From the NCBI GenBank assembly GCA_012845835.1, contig JABAKD010000014.1:2286501-2350500 (forward strand): a DNA stretch of 64,000 bases, given 5' to 3'. Of this stretch, positions 1 through 12,059 are shown one piece after another; the stretch's first letter is position 1; every line of letters starts with the position of its first letter. The notes under the pieces are model-generated. The model ran no database searches, was not told the DNA's origin, and saw only the letters and a list, made by a program, of their open reading frames with translations. The DNA is from Undaria pinnatifida. Taxonomy: Eukaryota > Sar > Phaeophyceae > Laminariales > Alariaceae. The position numbers and the translations under genes were made by a program.

Positions 1-975
1 CCTGCCTCCTCTTGTGGCCCTTGTTGTTGGTCTTGCTTCCCTGTCAGCTGGCATCTCTTGCCGCGCGACCGTCAACACCTCTACCATGACCTCATTGCTG
101 TGCTGGCGGAGCGCCATCCAATCGGCCTCGTTGACTGTTAGGGTCGCCCGACATGCCGGACACCGTAGATCGGCTTCCGTTCTGACTCGGAGTGCGGCGT
201 AGCACGGGAGGTCAGTCGATGGGAGCAGCTCTCTGAATATACCAAAGGAGAGGCCAATGCCTCATAGCATACACAGCAGTCTTCCGGCGGTTCCTCCCTA
301 ATCTGGTTTTCTGTAGGCGTCGGCGATGGTGTCCGTGGCGGAGACGGAGGAAGTTCGGGCGTCGGTATGGGTGCCGGACCCCTTCCCTCCGCCGTCCGTG
401 TAGGCGCCGTCCTGACCACTGTCTTCAATGGTGTTTCGAGCGAAAGGACCACACTCGGTGTCAAAATAGGTGTCGCTGTCGAGGGATGGCCAGTTGTGCG
501 CAGCTGCGGTGGCGGCAGTGAGGGTAACGGGCTTGGCGAAGGAAGAGGTAGCTGACGGCACTTGCGGTGTCGTCGAAGGGGTTGAGGCGGGCACCGATAT
601 CGCTAGGGAGGGCTGTATCGACGATTGAGACTCCCCCCTTGATGCAGGCTGTGGTGGGCGTGACTCGAAGATCGGTGCCTGTGCAGGCCCTGATGTCTGG
701 AGTGGTGTGTCTCCCATTAGCGGCGCACCTTCTAGGACGGGTGTGCTTGAACTCCCAAGTGGAAATCGTGGATCTCCCGTTAGCGGCGCACCTTCTATGA
801 CGGGTGTGCTCGAATCCCCTAGTGTAAGCAGTGCAGTTTGGGATGGTACCAATTCCGTTACAAGCGGGTGTGATGCACCAGGCGTGTCCGGAGGTTGTTT
901 CGGCAACGACTGTGCTGGTTGGGAATGTGTTGCGGACGACTCCATCCGTGCCATCGTTGGCTGGTGAGGCGACAC
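1..975 (-). pseudogene. Broken coding region with RING-like motif and Pro/Ser/Thr-rich repeats
   Basis: Reading on the minus strand, a Pro/Ser/Thr-rich frame (975 to 298) is followed in another frame by PEDCCVCYEA at about 265-285. After a further frame change comes LRCPACRATLTVNEAD at about 120-165. The C-x2-C followed by C-x-H and C-P-x-C spacing resembles a RING finger, but the frames do not join and one cysteine seems missing. The domain often occurs in mobile-element proteins of algae, but that assignment is an inference. The call is uncertain. Confidence 0.35.
705..830. repeat. 66-bp tandem repeat, about two units
   Basis: The sequence TTAGCGGCGCACCTTCTA recurs with a 66-bp spacing, each time followed by a near copy of GACGGGTGTGCT. 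On the minus strand it encodes a repeated STPV(I/L)EGAPL motif. Confidence 0.75.
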
Positions 976-3900
976 TCCGCGAAATAGCCCAGTGAAAAGC
1001 TGCCTCCCCCTTCCCCCGTCCGATGGTCGCGCGCTGATGGTGGCAGCTTAACGGGTGCGCGCGCTCGTCCTGAAGGAGATGAGGCCCTCCGCAGGTGTAC
1101 TGTTCGTGGCCCGTCGCCCTTCACCTGCGGCCGTTCCCGGAGATGTGGACGATCCTAGTCACGGCGTTGCCCCGTCGGAACCTCTTTCCGGTGCGATACC
1201 ACTGTTGGGTTGGCAATCACCTCTTCCCGCCCATGCCCTACGTCTCTCTCTAGGGGACGGATTATCCTCTCGAGGTGTACTCTCTTGAACAGGGTCAACT
1301 TCCATCTGATCGATTCTTTCTTGACGTCGCCCCCCACATGTTTCTCTCTCGGCGGGGGTGGGGGGGGGGCGTTCTAGAGACCCGGGAACCCGCTGTCGCG
1401 CCCGGTGGTAGCGGGAGAGAAGACCCATACCCTATTCCTCCATGAGCTCCGCCACCGCCGAGCGTCGTCCGACACTCCTGCTGACCGCTAGGAGTTGTTT
1501 GGCCCCGCAAGGGTCCCATTCAGACAAGGCTTCCGCCGGCAAGACGAGCGTCTTGAGGCGTCGCTCTGGAGTGCCGAAAATTCGGTGCTGCGCCTAATGG
1601 CCGAAAGTGGGGAGACATTGCCTCACTCTGATTGCCACCGTCTGCGATGGTCGCGTGGTACCCCTCCTGACTGCGCGTAGGCGCGTAGGCGTAGACACCC
1701 CAGCCACCCCCCTCCGGAAGGAATTACTTATTGCGCATCGAGCATATTGATACCCGTGACTTGAGTCCTGAAAACCCGGTGTCGCGCCCGGTGGTATGGG
1801 GAGAGGATTGCTTGCTCTCCTACTAGTCCTCGTAGATGTTCCCGCCCCTAAAAGACCCCCCCGAACAAAGCTGTTCGCTCCACGACGTGCATCCTGGGAA
1901 CAGAAACTCGAGTCACGAAACCTTAGTCCCGTGTCCGATGGCATACTATGGACACCGTCGCTGGAAGGGAAAGCGTGATGACCCTGCTGGGTCCTCTCAG
2001 GTGTGGACCCGCATAAAATCCTTGGCTGGGCAGAGCTTCCGGCTGCACAACGGGCATTTTGAGGTGCGGGAACTGCTTCATTCATTAACAGAGGGGAGTG
2101 GAAAGGTCCATCGCTCGTCCTCCCGTTCTTCGTGGGTGATACCTCGCCTCCTCAACCTCTCCTGACACAAGAAGAGATCCAACCCCTCCTCCTACCCAAA
2201 CCAACGCGTCCAGTGACACAAGTATGACGGCGACGCCGTGTCCTACGTTGCGAACTATGGATGTGCACACCTTCAACCTCCATTGGCAAAAGGGCTCCGT
2301 CTCCGTGCAGTCCCTCTCCCAGCACGTTGACAAGTGCGAGGAAGGCAATGTCACCCACCAAGCCCATTTACCACTTGGGGGCCTGATACCAACTGCGCAC
2401 CGGCCACCCTCGCCAATGCTTTGTTGCTCCACGCTCGGGCATTATCTATATTCTCGGAAAGGGTAGGCACATTCTCGGATGGGCGTGGGCTACGGCTTTG
2501 GACGGCTGGATTGTCTGCGAGGCACCAAGGCCCTCTGGCTCCGTGTGTTTTCGGTAAAAGTGAACCGAAGCCGCTGGTGCGAGCGCACCGGTGTTCCTGC
2601 GGGAGGGGAGATGGACCGCTGCCGGCGCCCTAAGATTCCCGGTAGGAGCGAAGCCGGAGTGATTATGGTATTCCCTCCACAGGGCGATGGCGAGCGGTGC
2701 CTCGGCCGCGTTATCGGTCGTGGCGAGGGCCGATCACATAATGCTGCCCTATCCCTCCGAGTCCCAATGATACGGGGCGATGAGGGAGAGTTCCCACCCG
2801 TCTTGGTAGCGACCGACGTGACGTTAATTGCTCGGGCACGCTTGATGCGACACCTGGGCCTTGTGTCGCTGCATTCATACTCTCGCGTTCCACACCGGCG
2901 GGACCTGCGATGGACGCCTTCCTACTGTCGCGGACGCCCGATCCCTCTCTTGCTGCGCTCCACTTGACGCTTGATGCTGCAACCCCCCTATCGTCCTCGC
3001 GTGCATCTATGCCGGGGTAGTCGTCCACCTCCCACGCCCCACCGGCCGTGGCATCATCGCTCGGTCCACTGCAGCTGGCGATGGAGAACGGCGTCTCTGC
3101 CGTAACGGCAGTCGAGGCGAGGGTCGATCGCCTGATGCTGCCCTATTTTGCGGAGCTCCGTTGGTGTGGGGAGACGGGGGAACGTTCCTATCACTCGTCG
3201 CCATCGGTCGGCGCGACGAGGGCTGCTGAACCCCTTCTGGTGTAACACCTGGTACTCTTGTCTCTGTGTTAGCCCTTGCCGGGAGAGTCGTCCGTCTCGC
3301 GCGCTCCAACGCTAGCCGTCCCTCCGTTATACATCTCCCGTCTTCCCTAGGCGTCTGGTTCCCCTCCTGTTGAGCCCCACTCGGCGTTTGATACCGGAGG
3401 ACCCCTCTAGCAAGGGCCAACCCCCCTGTCCGGGCTCGTGTCCATGCCGGGGCCGTCGTCTGCTGTACGTCCCTTACCGGCAGTGGCACTATCGCCGGTA
3501 ATGCACTTGTCGACGCACCCGCTGTAAAATCTGTGGCCCCTGCTATGGTTCTTCTTCCTTGCTGCCCGAGACAACCGGTTTGCGACTGCTCCCCGTTTGC
3601 TGTCTGTTGTTGTAACCCACCCGGTTCGGGGACTGTTCCCATGACCCTAGACTGCATCCATGCCGGGAGGGTCCGCCCCCGTCCTCCCCCAGCTGGCAAT
3701 GGGCATAGTGATTGGAATGTTGCCGTAACTGCTGGTCGTGCTGCAGTTTCTATGGTGCGGGTAACCGATCTCATGTTGGGTCCGGGCATCCGTCGGCGTC
3801 GCCATAGGGGGGAAATGGCCCTATATCCCGCCTGGCCTGTGTGATCGTCCTGCTAGCCACGAAGGTAAGGTACTCCATCCCTCTTGCCCTGCTGACAGTA

Positions 3901-4190
3901 GTTCCCCCGACGGACCCCATACGTTGGGCGGTAACGCATCGTCTTCCTCCTGCTCTTGAAGGCCTATTCCCCTTTGAGCTCCCGTAGCCGTGCTTGCAGA
4001 CACTCTAACATTCTCTGGACGCATAGATGCAGGTGTGCCTTCCCCCTCCCCTCAAATAGTGTGTTCTTGGTGGTTGCCCTCTCCTGGCATTATGGGCACC
4101 CCCGCGTCTGCGAGGGTGCCCACACTTTCGCAACCCTAAACCACCCTCCCTACGGTGAGGGTTAAACAACACCCTTATGCTTTTCCGTGA
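976..4190. other. GC-rich decayed, probably former coding sequence with long degenerate repeats
   Basis: No intact gene was recognised. Blocks recur about 390-440 bp apart: CTGTCGCGCCCGGTGGTA at about 1392 and similar at 1779; GATGCTGCCCTAT-like blocks at about 2740 and 3135; and CATGCCGGG-type blocks near 3010, 3444 and 3658. A minus-strand frame at 3789-3007 is open for 260 codons but resembles nothing I know. The composition differs from the poly-C and AT-rich DNA that follows. Confidence 0.5.
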
Positions 4191-4199
4191 CAATGGTGG

Positions 4200-5320
4200 G
4201 TGTAGCTTCGAGTCCCTGTTATTCTTCGGATTTTGATGTATGGAGAGGTTGACAAAACAAAACTTGGCAAGACATTATTTCCGAATTGGCGTCATATTTA
4301 AGTTCCAAAACAAACAATATTTACGGTAAAAAAAATCCCCATGGTACTGCGGTAGGTATCACAGTAGTGCCTCTATTCGTTGAATTTTCGGTTGATACAC
4401 GTACATAGATGGATATTGACGTGGCAAGCGGACGCATGACTATAACCAGGAGTATGTAGTAGTGAATACGATTACTGCCCCCCAAAACGCCACACAGCAG
4501 CATTGCGAGTGGCTGCGTCCCCGGGGCTTCGAGGGTGGTTTTATACAAGTTCGGGCAAACCGACATGCTTTGTACTCTCGTGCAAGTAATACAGGTACGT
4601 ACGAGTAAGACCACACACAGCAATGCTCTATTACACCCAACATGCGTCTGTCTGTGACATATTTTATGGCATGCGGGGGGGGGGGGTGTACCAAAAAACA
4701 GGGAAAAATACATTTTCGACACAAAGAACAAGGGGAAAAATAATCGTTCCTCCTGTTGTTAAGGTACGCCACGCGAAAAGGTCGTAGTAAGTAGACAGTG
4801 TTCTCGGAAGAAACCAGTGAGTGGCATGCATTCGTCCCGGTATCGCATCGTTTAAAACTTTGGTGCTTTTTTTCCCCAAGAAGACTCTTTGGAGAAATAT
4901 AGGCGGTGTGCTTTGTTGTTGCTGTGGTCCCTGACTCCGTTGCTGTGGTCGTTTGCCGGTCAAGTGCAAGCGGTCGTGTTGGTACGAAACTGACAAAATA
5001 AGTTTGCATTGTTTCGTGCTTGACGTGCTCCTGGCTGCTGATTGCTGATTGATAATATTCTATACAAGTAGTGAGTTTTTTGTCTTTTTTTGGCACATTT
5101 CTACTTTCCAGCTTCTGGACATACAAGCCGTGATCACAGGTGTCGTCCCCTCCCCCCCCCCCCGGTTATAGCCTTCAATTTGTTTTGCGCATAGATAGGG
5201 TTCAGCACCCACTGATCGTCGACTTTTCATCGAGAGTGTTGCTAGCTCACGCTCTCGCGCTTCCCGCAAGTCAATTAGTGCACAAGAAAAAGTCCCACGA
5301 AAAATTATACGAGTACGCAC
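4200..5320. other. Intergenic, nothing recognised
   Basis: Moderate GC, with G and C homopolymers near 4675 and 5150. A minus-strand frame over 4440-5126 is open for 228 codons, but its composition is not protein-like and no family is apparent. Confidence 0.5.
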
Positions 5321-5321
5321 T

Positions 5322-5396
5322 CGGGTGGATTCGAACTCACCAAATTGACCTATACCAGGCTCGAGGATAACCTGATACGCCACAGGGGCAGTGAGT
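5322..5396 (-). repeat. tRNA-like fragment
   Basis: On the minus strand GCCCCTGTGGCGTATCAGG at one end and GAGTTCGAATCCACC at the other have the spacing and B-box sequence of a tRNA gene. The A box is imperfect and the acceptor stem does not pair, so a tRNA-derived repeat is more likely than a working tRNA. Confidence 0.4.
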
Positions 5397-5407
5397 GATA
5401 TAGAGCC

Positions 5408-5475
5408 GGTCGCCCCGGTGGTCTAGTGGGGTTACACTGCGATTTTAATGCTAGCGTTCGTTGGTCCTTGAGTTA
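5408..5475 (+). repeat. tRNA-Glu-like repeat, copy 1
   Basis: GCCCCGGTGGTCTAGTGG is an A-box region like tRNA-Glu, and the following sequence matches the copy at 18950-19032 on the other strand. The B box is lost here. Confidence 0.5.
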
Positions 5476-5484
5476 AATAACCAC

Positions 5485-5575
5485 CGCGTTGTGAGCTTGC
5501 AAAGACGAGTATTGACCTGAAATTCGTCGAACTCACGGCTGACATCCTTGATTTTTTTTTATAAAATGAGAAAAA
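5485..5575 (-). repeat. Dispersed repeat with GACGTCAGCCGTGAGTT-like core
   Basis: Related copies occur at about 40873-40918 (+), 43252-43315 (+), 47925-47998 (-) and 48445-48525 (-). They share GACGAATTTCAGGTCAATAC followed by a CTTTGCAAGCT segment. No termini were defined. Confidence 0.6.
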
Positions 5576-5989
5576 AAGGATCAACTAACTGCTGAAATCG
5601 CCTAGAAGCGTGGGTAGGTACAAATCGATGCGAATCGACGAGGAGGGAAGAAAATGCTGACTTCTTCTCGCGATAAAAATTAGGGCATGTACCGTAGTGG
5701 GGAGGGGGGGGAGAGCCCGCTATATGAGCCCGGATCCGAGCTATACTACTGGGAGTGCGCGAGTAGTGCGAACATCATCACAATAAATAGGATGTGGAGA
5801 AGAAAATGGTGAAGTGTATTACTGCTGCTGTCATAATACGATACCCAAGCAAGTTGCACCGATCGGCTCGATCTGGACCGACTGCTGTATATATTATGCA
5901 ATTGGCCCATGTACAACTTCTTCTCTTTTCACAGGCAAGTGTGAGATGATAGTCATTGAACTTGCTGAACTTCTTACTGAGTGGTGGTT

Positions 5990-7165
5990 CCTCTATCCAC
6001 AAACCCCGGCCGAGCCGATCGCTCGAAGGTTGGGTTACACTGTGCGGGGTGGTATCGAGGCAGCGGATCAAAAGAAATGTCCGCGTACCGCGGGGTTGGG
6101 ATTTATGAATAAAAATTCACCAGTAGCGCGACTTGCCCCATTGTTTTCTAGTTGGAAATACCTTGAAGGATTTCTGAACCGGGGTTGGGCCCTGTTCTGT
6201 GGTGATGGCGTTGTATACGAACCTCAGCTAGCTAAGGCCTCCACAGCGTGCGGTGTGGTGTCGACCTGGGAGAAGTCGGTATTCGTCCCCGGTTTGTTGG
6301 AGTTGATGGGGTATGGGAGGGTTTCTGGAACGGCGGTGGAGCCCTATCCTAATCGGGTGCGTCGGAACGCCCCCCTCCCGTTTGCTGGTCTATCTCCTCC
6401 CCGGACGTCCCTGGCTCTACGAGCTGCACAGCCACTCAACGATAAGCCAATGTGAGTACTAGATTACTGTCGAACCATCGTGCGGAGCTGTGTCGACCCG
6501 CGGGAGAAATCGGTTACCGTCCCCGGTTTGTCAGGATTTCTGAAACGGGCACAGGACTCTATATCCTCCCATGGTGGCGTTGCCCTTATTATATGTCCGA
6601 GCCCCAGCCAGTCAGCGGTAAGCGAATATGCTTGGGGTTCCGCGTCGTGCGGAGTGGTGTCGACACGGGAGGTCATTGCTATTGTTCCCGCGTTTTTGGA
6701 GCTGTAGAGATTCGGGGGATTCATGAACCGGGGATGGGACCCTATCTTTCCCGTGTGCGACGAAAATGCCTCCATTGATGGGCCTCTATCCGCCTAGGAG
6801 GGCGCTGTGGAGCTCGAACCAATCAGCGATTAGCCAACAGGATTGGGGTTTTCTCACCGTGCAGGGTGGTAAAGCTCCGTTTGCTTCCCCGGTTGATCTA
6901 AGTTTTAGAGATAGATGTGGAACGACCTCTGGACCGGGGATGGGACCCTATATCCTCCCGAGGTGGAACTGGCTCAGCATACGAACCATGGCCAATCAGA
7001 AAATTTACCGGTGGGGTTAGGATTTCCACACCGTGCGGGGAGGTATCAACCCGGATGACATCCGGGTTTGTCCCCGGGTTGTCGGAGTTGTAGATGTGTG
7101 GATGGCTGCCGATCCCGGCATGTGACCGTATCGTTCCCGGGTGATGCCTATAAAGAATCATTCGG
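5990..7165 (+). repeat. Degenerate tandem array, about 200-bp unit, five or six units
   Basis: Each unit has a GTGCGGGGTGGTGTCGACC-like block, then GTCCCCGGTTTGT, then ACCGGGGATGGGACCCTAT, then CCAATCAGCGATTAGCCAA. Unit starts fall near 6040, 6247, 6478, 6643, 6855 and 7035. A single copy lies in AQR intron 5 at about 36045-36290. Confidence 0.75.
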
Positions 7166-7665
7166 GTTTAAGGAGTACTGAAACCCTGTTTATTTTTTAA
7201 TATGATAATAGGGGGGTTAACAGAGTTTTCTGAAAAATGGGAACGGAGCCTAAAATGAGAACGGACGGTTTTTTTTAGAAAGCAAACCAATTGTGTAAAA
7301 TTAAAAAAAAAAAAAAAATGACAGTCCTGTGGGGCTGTACAGCAGCCTTCGAATGAGCTGTCGCTCAGGCTGGAAGTCCTCGGCATCGCCTCGGTAGCCA
7401 GCATCTAGAGAAATCACCATAGAGCCAGCGTATATCGATTTTTGCGCCCACCCGGAGGCATGAGATGGAGCATGACCGTTCTGACGAGCTCCTCTCACAG
7501 GGCTGGCCAAGGGGTTTCGCAGGATCATTTCGGTTCTCTGATACACCACATGGTTCTTCTGGAGATAACGCTTGGTTCTCATTTTAGGCTCCGTTCCCAT
7601 TTTTCTGAAAACTCTGTTGGTTGTAGAGTAAGCAATATAGGGTGGTTGTAGAGTAAATCGAGAGT
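7166..7665. other. AT-rich intergenic DNA with an internal inverted segment
   Basis: The block around 7205-7275 (CAGAGTTTTCTGAAAAATGG and following) returns inverted at about 7575-7620. This suggests a small foldback element. No gene was recognised. Confidence 0.5.
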
Positions 7666-8473
7666 GTATAACGCCTTCCAGGTCCGATAGGAACAATGCC
7701 TGCGATGTAATTGGAAACCTTTGTTTATTACACTATGTAAGTATGCCCACCACGAATTTCTGAGAAAATTCTTGGCGGAAATTTCCGGCAACATTCTTTC
7801 ATAACTGCTGTGACAGCAGAAATCAATGCGCCTTCTTCGTAGATCGGGGTGTTGTGTCCTAAAAACTGGGGGACAGACGGCATTCGTCTTGTGTGTGAGC
7901 AGTCCTCGAGATGCATTTTGGAGTAGTGCCACCGTGTGCGCACGCACGTGCGCGCACCCTCACAGAACTTCACCCGTGCTGCTGTCCGGCAGCCTTTCAC
8001 ACGTGGTTGCCATCTGCCGCTAGGACGCGGCTACGCACGATTGTAACACGGAAAACGCGAGACACATACATGATGATGAGTAAAACAAGGGCGGGCGTGT
8101 GGCGACACACACAACCAAAGACAAGAGCACGGATGTGTATGGCGACAAACGCGAAGAAGACACAGCAGCTGCAGCTAGCTGCTGTGGTAGTAGTAGCCCA
8201 CCACAGCACAGCCGAGAGAGGGCCCTCCCGGCCTAGCTATGGTGGCGCAGCCGCATCTACCTCGTGTCCGTGCCCTACAGGGCTGGGTGGTGATTGATGT
8301 AGAGCGTTCGGAGGGGGAGGTGATATCGTTGTGTGGGGCGGGTGGGGTGTGGGGGGCAATCAATGAAAACTGGCTTGCTGCTTGCAGGATACAGGATCAA
8401 CTTCAACCAAAAAGCCCCCCTCGCAAGATTTATAACCCCCTGTCTTGCGGTTTGGGATCGTTCGAGTTTAATG
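7666..8473 (+). repeat. 808-bp direct duplication, copy A
   Basis: It starts at GAGTGTATAACGCCTTCC and ends at GATCGTTCGAGTTTAATG. It is followed immediately by copy B, about 90 percent alike by eye. Function unknown; reading frames are broken in both copies. Confidence 0.8.
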
Positions 8474-9545
8474 AGTGTATAGCGCCTTCCAGGTCCGATA
8501 GGAACAATGCCTGCAATGTAACTGGAAAACTTTTTTTTCCATCACTATATAAGTATGCCCACCACGAATTTCTGGGAAAATTCTTGGCGGAAATTTCCGG
8601 CAACATTCTTGCATAACTGCTGTGACAGCAGAAATCAATGCGCCTTCTTCGTAGATCGGGATGCTGTGTCCTAAAACTGGGGGACAGACGGCATGCATCT
8701 TGTGTGGGCAATCCTCGAGATGCATTGGGCATTGGAGTAGTGTCACCGTGTGCGCACGCACGTGCGCGGCCCCTCACAGAACTTCACCCGTGCTGCTGTC
8801 CGGCAGCCTTTCACACGTGGTTGCCATCTGCCGCTAGGACGCGGCGGCGCACGATTGTCACGGAAAACGCGAGACACATTCGTACATGATGATGAGTAAA
8901 ACAAGGGCGGGCGTGTGGCGACACACACAACCGAAGACAAGAGCACGGATGTGTATGTCGACAAACGCGAAGACACAGCAGCAGCAGCTGTAGTAGTAGT
9001 AGCCCACCAGACTGATTGTACGATAGCCCCCCCCAAAACCAGCGATATTCTTTTTTTTTCTTTAACGAACGTTTCATGGCTGTGATCGACACGAGGAAGG
9101 GTTCTGTTGAAAAAAAAGTCTCTACATATTTTCTTATTGGCAAAGGACTATCGAACGATGGCGTCGGGGTGCCAAGGGGCACCGTATTTCAGTAGGTACG
9201 GCCGGGAGCTGGTTTTAAACCGGCGATTTCGTTAAAGAAAAACTGGGGGGGCTACCGTAGAACGACTCACCACAGCACAGCCGAGAGAGGGCCCTCCCGG
9301 CCTGGCTATGGTGGCGCAGCCTCATCTACCTCGTGTCCGTGCTCTACAGGGCTGGGTGGTGATTGATGGAGAGCGTTTGGAGGGGGAGGTGATATCGTTG
9401 TGTGGGGCCGGTGGGGTGGGTGAGGCAATCAATGAAAACTGGCTTGCTGCTTGCAGGATTAAGGATCAACTTCAACCAAGGAGCCCCCCTCGCAGGATTT
9501 ATAACCCCCTGCTGTAATGCGGTTTGGGATCGTTCGGGTTTAATT
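8474..9545 (+). repeat. 808-bp direct duplication, copy B, interrupted by a MITE
   Basis: It is colinear with copy A from 8474 to 9009 and again from 9268 to 9545. The gap is a 258-bp inverted-repeat element absent from copy A. Confidence 0.8.
9010..9267 (+). mobile_element. MITE family 1 (GAGTCGT/AGCCCCCC ends), inserted in duplication copy B
   Basis: The ends are imperfect inverted repeats, TACGATAGCCCCCC on the left and the complement of TACGGTAGCCCCCC on the right. The core contains ACGTTTCATGGCTG-type sequence. CACCA flanks both sides (9005-9009 and 9268-9272) but occurs once in copy A at about 8199, as expected of a 5-bp target duplication. Confidence 0.8.
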
Positions 9546-10307
9546 TTAATTTGTGTATGAATCATCCTGGCCAATGAGCGATCAGACAAAAATGACATGT
9601 TTTTAGTTTCGTCTATAAAAACTCGAGTCTGGAATTAATTCTCAGCTCTCAAAATCGTAAGCGCTGTAGTCGCGTACAGTATGTACGAGAAGTGAGCGAT
9701 CTACACAGCTAGCAACAAGCAGCAGCATTGCAATAGCATTCGAGGGGTTGAATGACGAAGGCAGCCATACCACCGTGTTTCGCGCCTGCAACAACGTTAT
9801 CACGTCTCTCCACGATCAGGCAACACACAGGCAGTCGATCTGGGAGGCTCGGATCAAGATGATACTATGATGTCATGCATTAAGTATTGCAGAAGTTGGC
9901 TCAGTGCGCCTCTCAGTGGCTACGAAGAGAACATGCAGCGAACATGGTCAGTCCTCTTACTGGCCCCGGATGCTTGATTGAGTTAAAATATCATAAGAAA
10001 CGCGCTCGACACGTTTCGTCGCCAGACTGAAGGGTCAGTCGGCGTGTGCTCGGATTTATTCGATCGAAATCTGATGAATGAATGAAGTTCGGGATCGGAT
10101 TCACTTAAAAAACGGTAGCTATTAATAGTAGTACATTGCTATGGTTGTTACTCTACATAACATATCGAACTCTTGGCATTACCTTACATACTGTACGCGC
10201 AGACTATGACAGTTTATCGGTGACTTTTTTTACTCCACCAATGTATTGAATAGAATAATTCGAAGTGCTGCCCTGCCCTATCCGAAGCATGGGTGCCAGT
10301 GAATGCC
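9546..10307. other. Intergenic, nothing recognised
   Basis: No coding region, known RNA or repeat was recognised in this stretch. Confidence 0.5.
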
Positions 10308-10557
10308 ATTTCGTTCTACAGTAGTAGCCCCAACTTTTCTTTAGCGAGATCGCCGGTTTTGACACCCAGTTCCCGGCCGTATCTCCTGAAATATGTTGAC
10401 CCTTGCCACCACCCCGAGGCTATCGTTCAATTAGTCCTTCGCACACAAGAAAAGAAGGTCAACGTAGTTTTTTCATAGCATCCTTCCTCGTGTCGAGCAG
10501 CCATGAACCGTTCTTTAAAGAAGATCGCTGGCTTGGGGGGGAGTTATCGTAGAACCA
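10308..10557 (-). mobile_element. MITE family 1 copy
   Basis: The inverted ends CTACAGTAGTAGCCCC and GGGGGGAGTTATCGTAG flank a core shared with 9010-9267, including CGTGTCGAGCAGCCATGAAC read on the plus strand. Confidence 0.75.
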
Positions 10558-10674
10558 GCCCAATAATAGTACTGATAGCACGGTGAAGGCGCACTGGCGT
10601 TTTTTTGCCTTACTACTGAGGGTGGTGCCTTCAGGAGTTCCAGTTATTATAAAAATGAAAATACACTCCAGCTG

Positions 10675-11205
10675 TGAGATCGAAGATTTTGTCGAAACTC
10701 GTCTTTGCAAGCTGTGTGTGATACTCCGATCGCGCGTATTACGGGTTGTGTATCCTCATTAAGGATGTAGGTCGGCGACTCCCCTTGCAACTACAACAGT
10801 GTAGCTATCAGGGCCAACAGGGTGCTGTTAGTAAGTATTGCGCGGATACTATAAAACCCGTTTTTGAGGGGGATAAAATCTGACTGCTGTGGCAAGAAAT
10901 GCATCAGTTTATCAAGTGAATCCTGTAAGTCGAATAACCGGTGAGGGGAGGGCGGAGTTGTTAAGGACGTCGGGGGGGAGGGGGTCATGTCGCATAGATG
11001 TAGGGGTTTGCTATACGCGTGGTGCTAGGTCTAGGCGATGGTGCGGGTGGTGGGGAAGGAGGGGGCGTTGGGGGGGGGGGGGGGGGGGTTAAATGCAGCA
11101 GCGGCATGGCTGGATATAGAAAGATAATGAGGTGATATCAAGTGCGTGGAAGTGTTTATTACTCCGGCAGATTTCGATGTTAGGTGGGGCGTTTGAGCAA
11201 GGGGG
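10675..11205 (+). repeat. Segmental duplication, copy 1
   Basis: TACTCCGATCGCGCGTATTA, then GTAGGGG, GGTGCTAGGTCTAG and GGTGGGGCGTTTGAGCAA occur in the same order as in 11300-11590. This copy has about 250 extra bases near 10745-10990. It contains a run of more than 15 G near 11072-11090. Confidence 0.75.
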
Positions 11206-11299
11206 AGCGGGAAAAAAAAAAAGGCTGGGGGGGGGGGGGGGGGGGGGGGGGAGGGTTTTCAAGAGGTTTAGGTCACATATAATATAAATACTTCAGCCG

Positions 11300-11590
11300 T
11301 GAAACCGAAGATTAGGTCGAAACTAATCTTTGCAAGCTTGTGTGTTATACTCCGATCGCGCGTATTACGCATATATATATGTAGGGGCTTGCTGTACGCG
11401 TAGTGCTAGGTCTAGACGATCGTGCGGGTGGTGGGGAAGGAGGGGGCGTTGGGGGGGGGGAGGGCGGGGGGGGTGAATGAAAGCTACGTCATGGATGGCT
11501 AGAAATATAATGACGTGATATCAATTGCGTATCAGTGTTTATTACTCTGGCCGATTACGATTGTAGGTGGGGCGTTTGAGCAAAAAGGTG
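11300..11590 (+). repeat. Segmental duplication, copy 2
   Basis: Shorter partner of 10675-11205. A pure run of about 20 G lies just upstream at 11228-11250. Confidence 0.75.
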
Positions 11591-11769
11591 GGGAGAAAAA
11601 ATATGATTATTTATATTATACCTTCATGGTTCAAAAATTGATTTTGAGCAAAACCGAAAGCTTAATTAATCCGATTAACAAACCCGTCGGCCCAGGGATA
11701 TATGTACCATACGACGAGAAGTATTTTTTTTCAAGACAAGAGCAACGATACTTTCCGACGATTGCAGGA

Positions 11770-11853
11770 TAACGCCTTTGTACGACTGGAAACCCTTTTG
11801 GCGATAGATATACTTGAAGTTAGTATAGGGAGGGATTTGGGGGCTCTAAAGCC
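11770..11853 (+). mobile_element. Mini-element family 2 (TTAACGCC ... GGGGGCTCTAAAGG)
   Basis: An 80-95 bp element with imperfect inverted ends (complement of CCCCTTTAGAGCCCC against CGCCTTTACAACTGG), often bounded by TTAA. Other copies: 13486-13575 (-), 13674-13765 (-), 14349-14432 (+), 35405-35492 (-), 44485-44577 (+), 62637-62724 (-). Arrays are listed separately. Confidence 0.7.
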
Positions 11854-12059
11854 TCGTCGTCGTTCAGAAAATGTTCTTCTTTTTGCCCTTTTTTACAAGG
11901 AAGGGCTACCTCTGTTGTACCACGCGTCCGGCATGTGCGGGTAAAGGTAAGGAGTCATCCCACGGTACAGGTACAGGTTGCGCTTGTAGGGGAGGGGCAC
12001 ACTGTAGTGGTACTCCGAGTGGGGGAGGCGTGTTTGGTCGGTGTTGGGAAGCTTTTTTT

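Noticed and set aside
4440-5126. Minus-strand frame of 228 codons
   Set aside because: Composition is not protein-like, no domain is visible and no repeats or splice context support it.
5814-6455. Plus-strand frame of 213 codons
   Set aside because: It runs through the degenerate 200-bp array, and the other units do not keep the frame.
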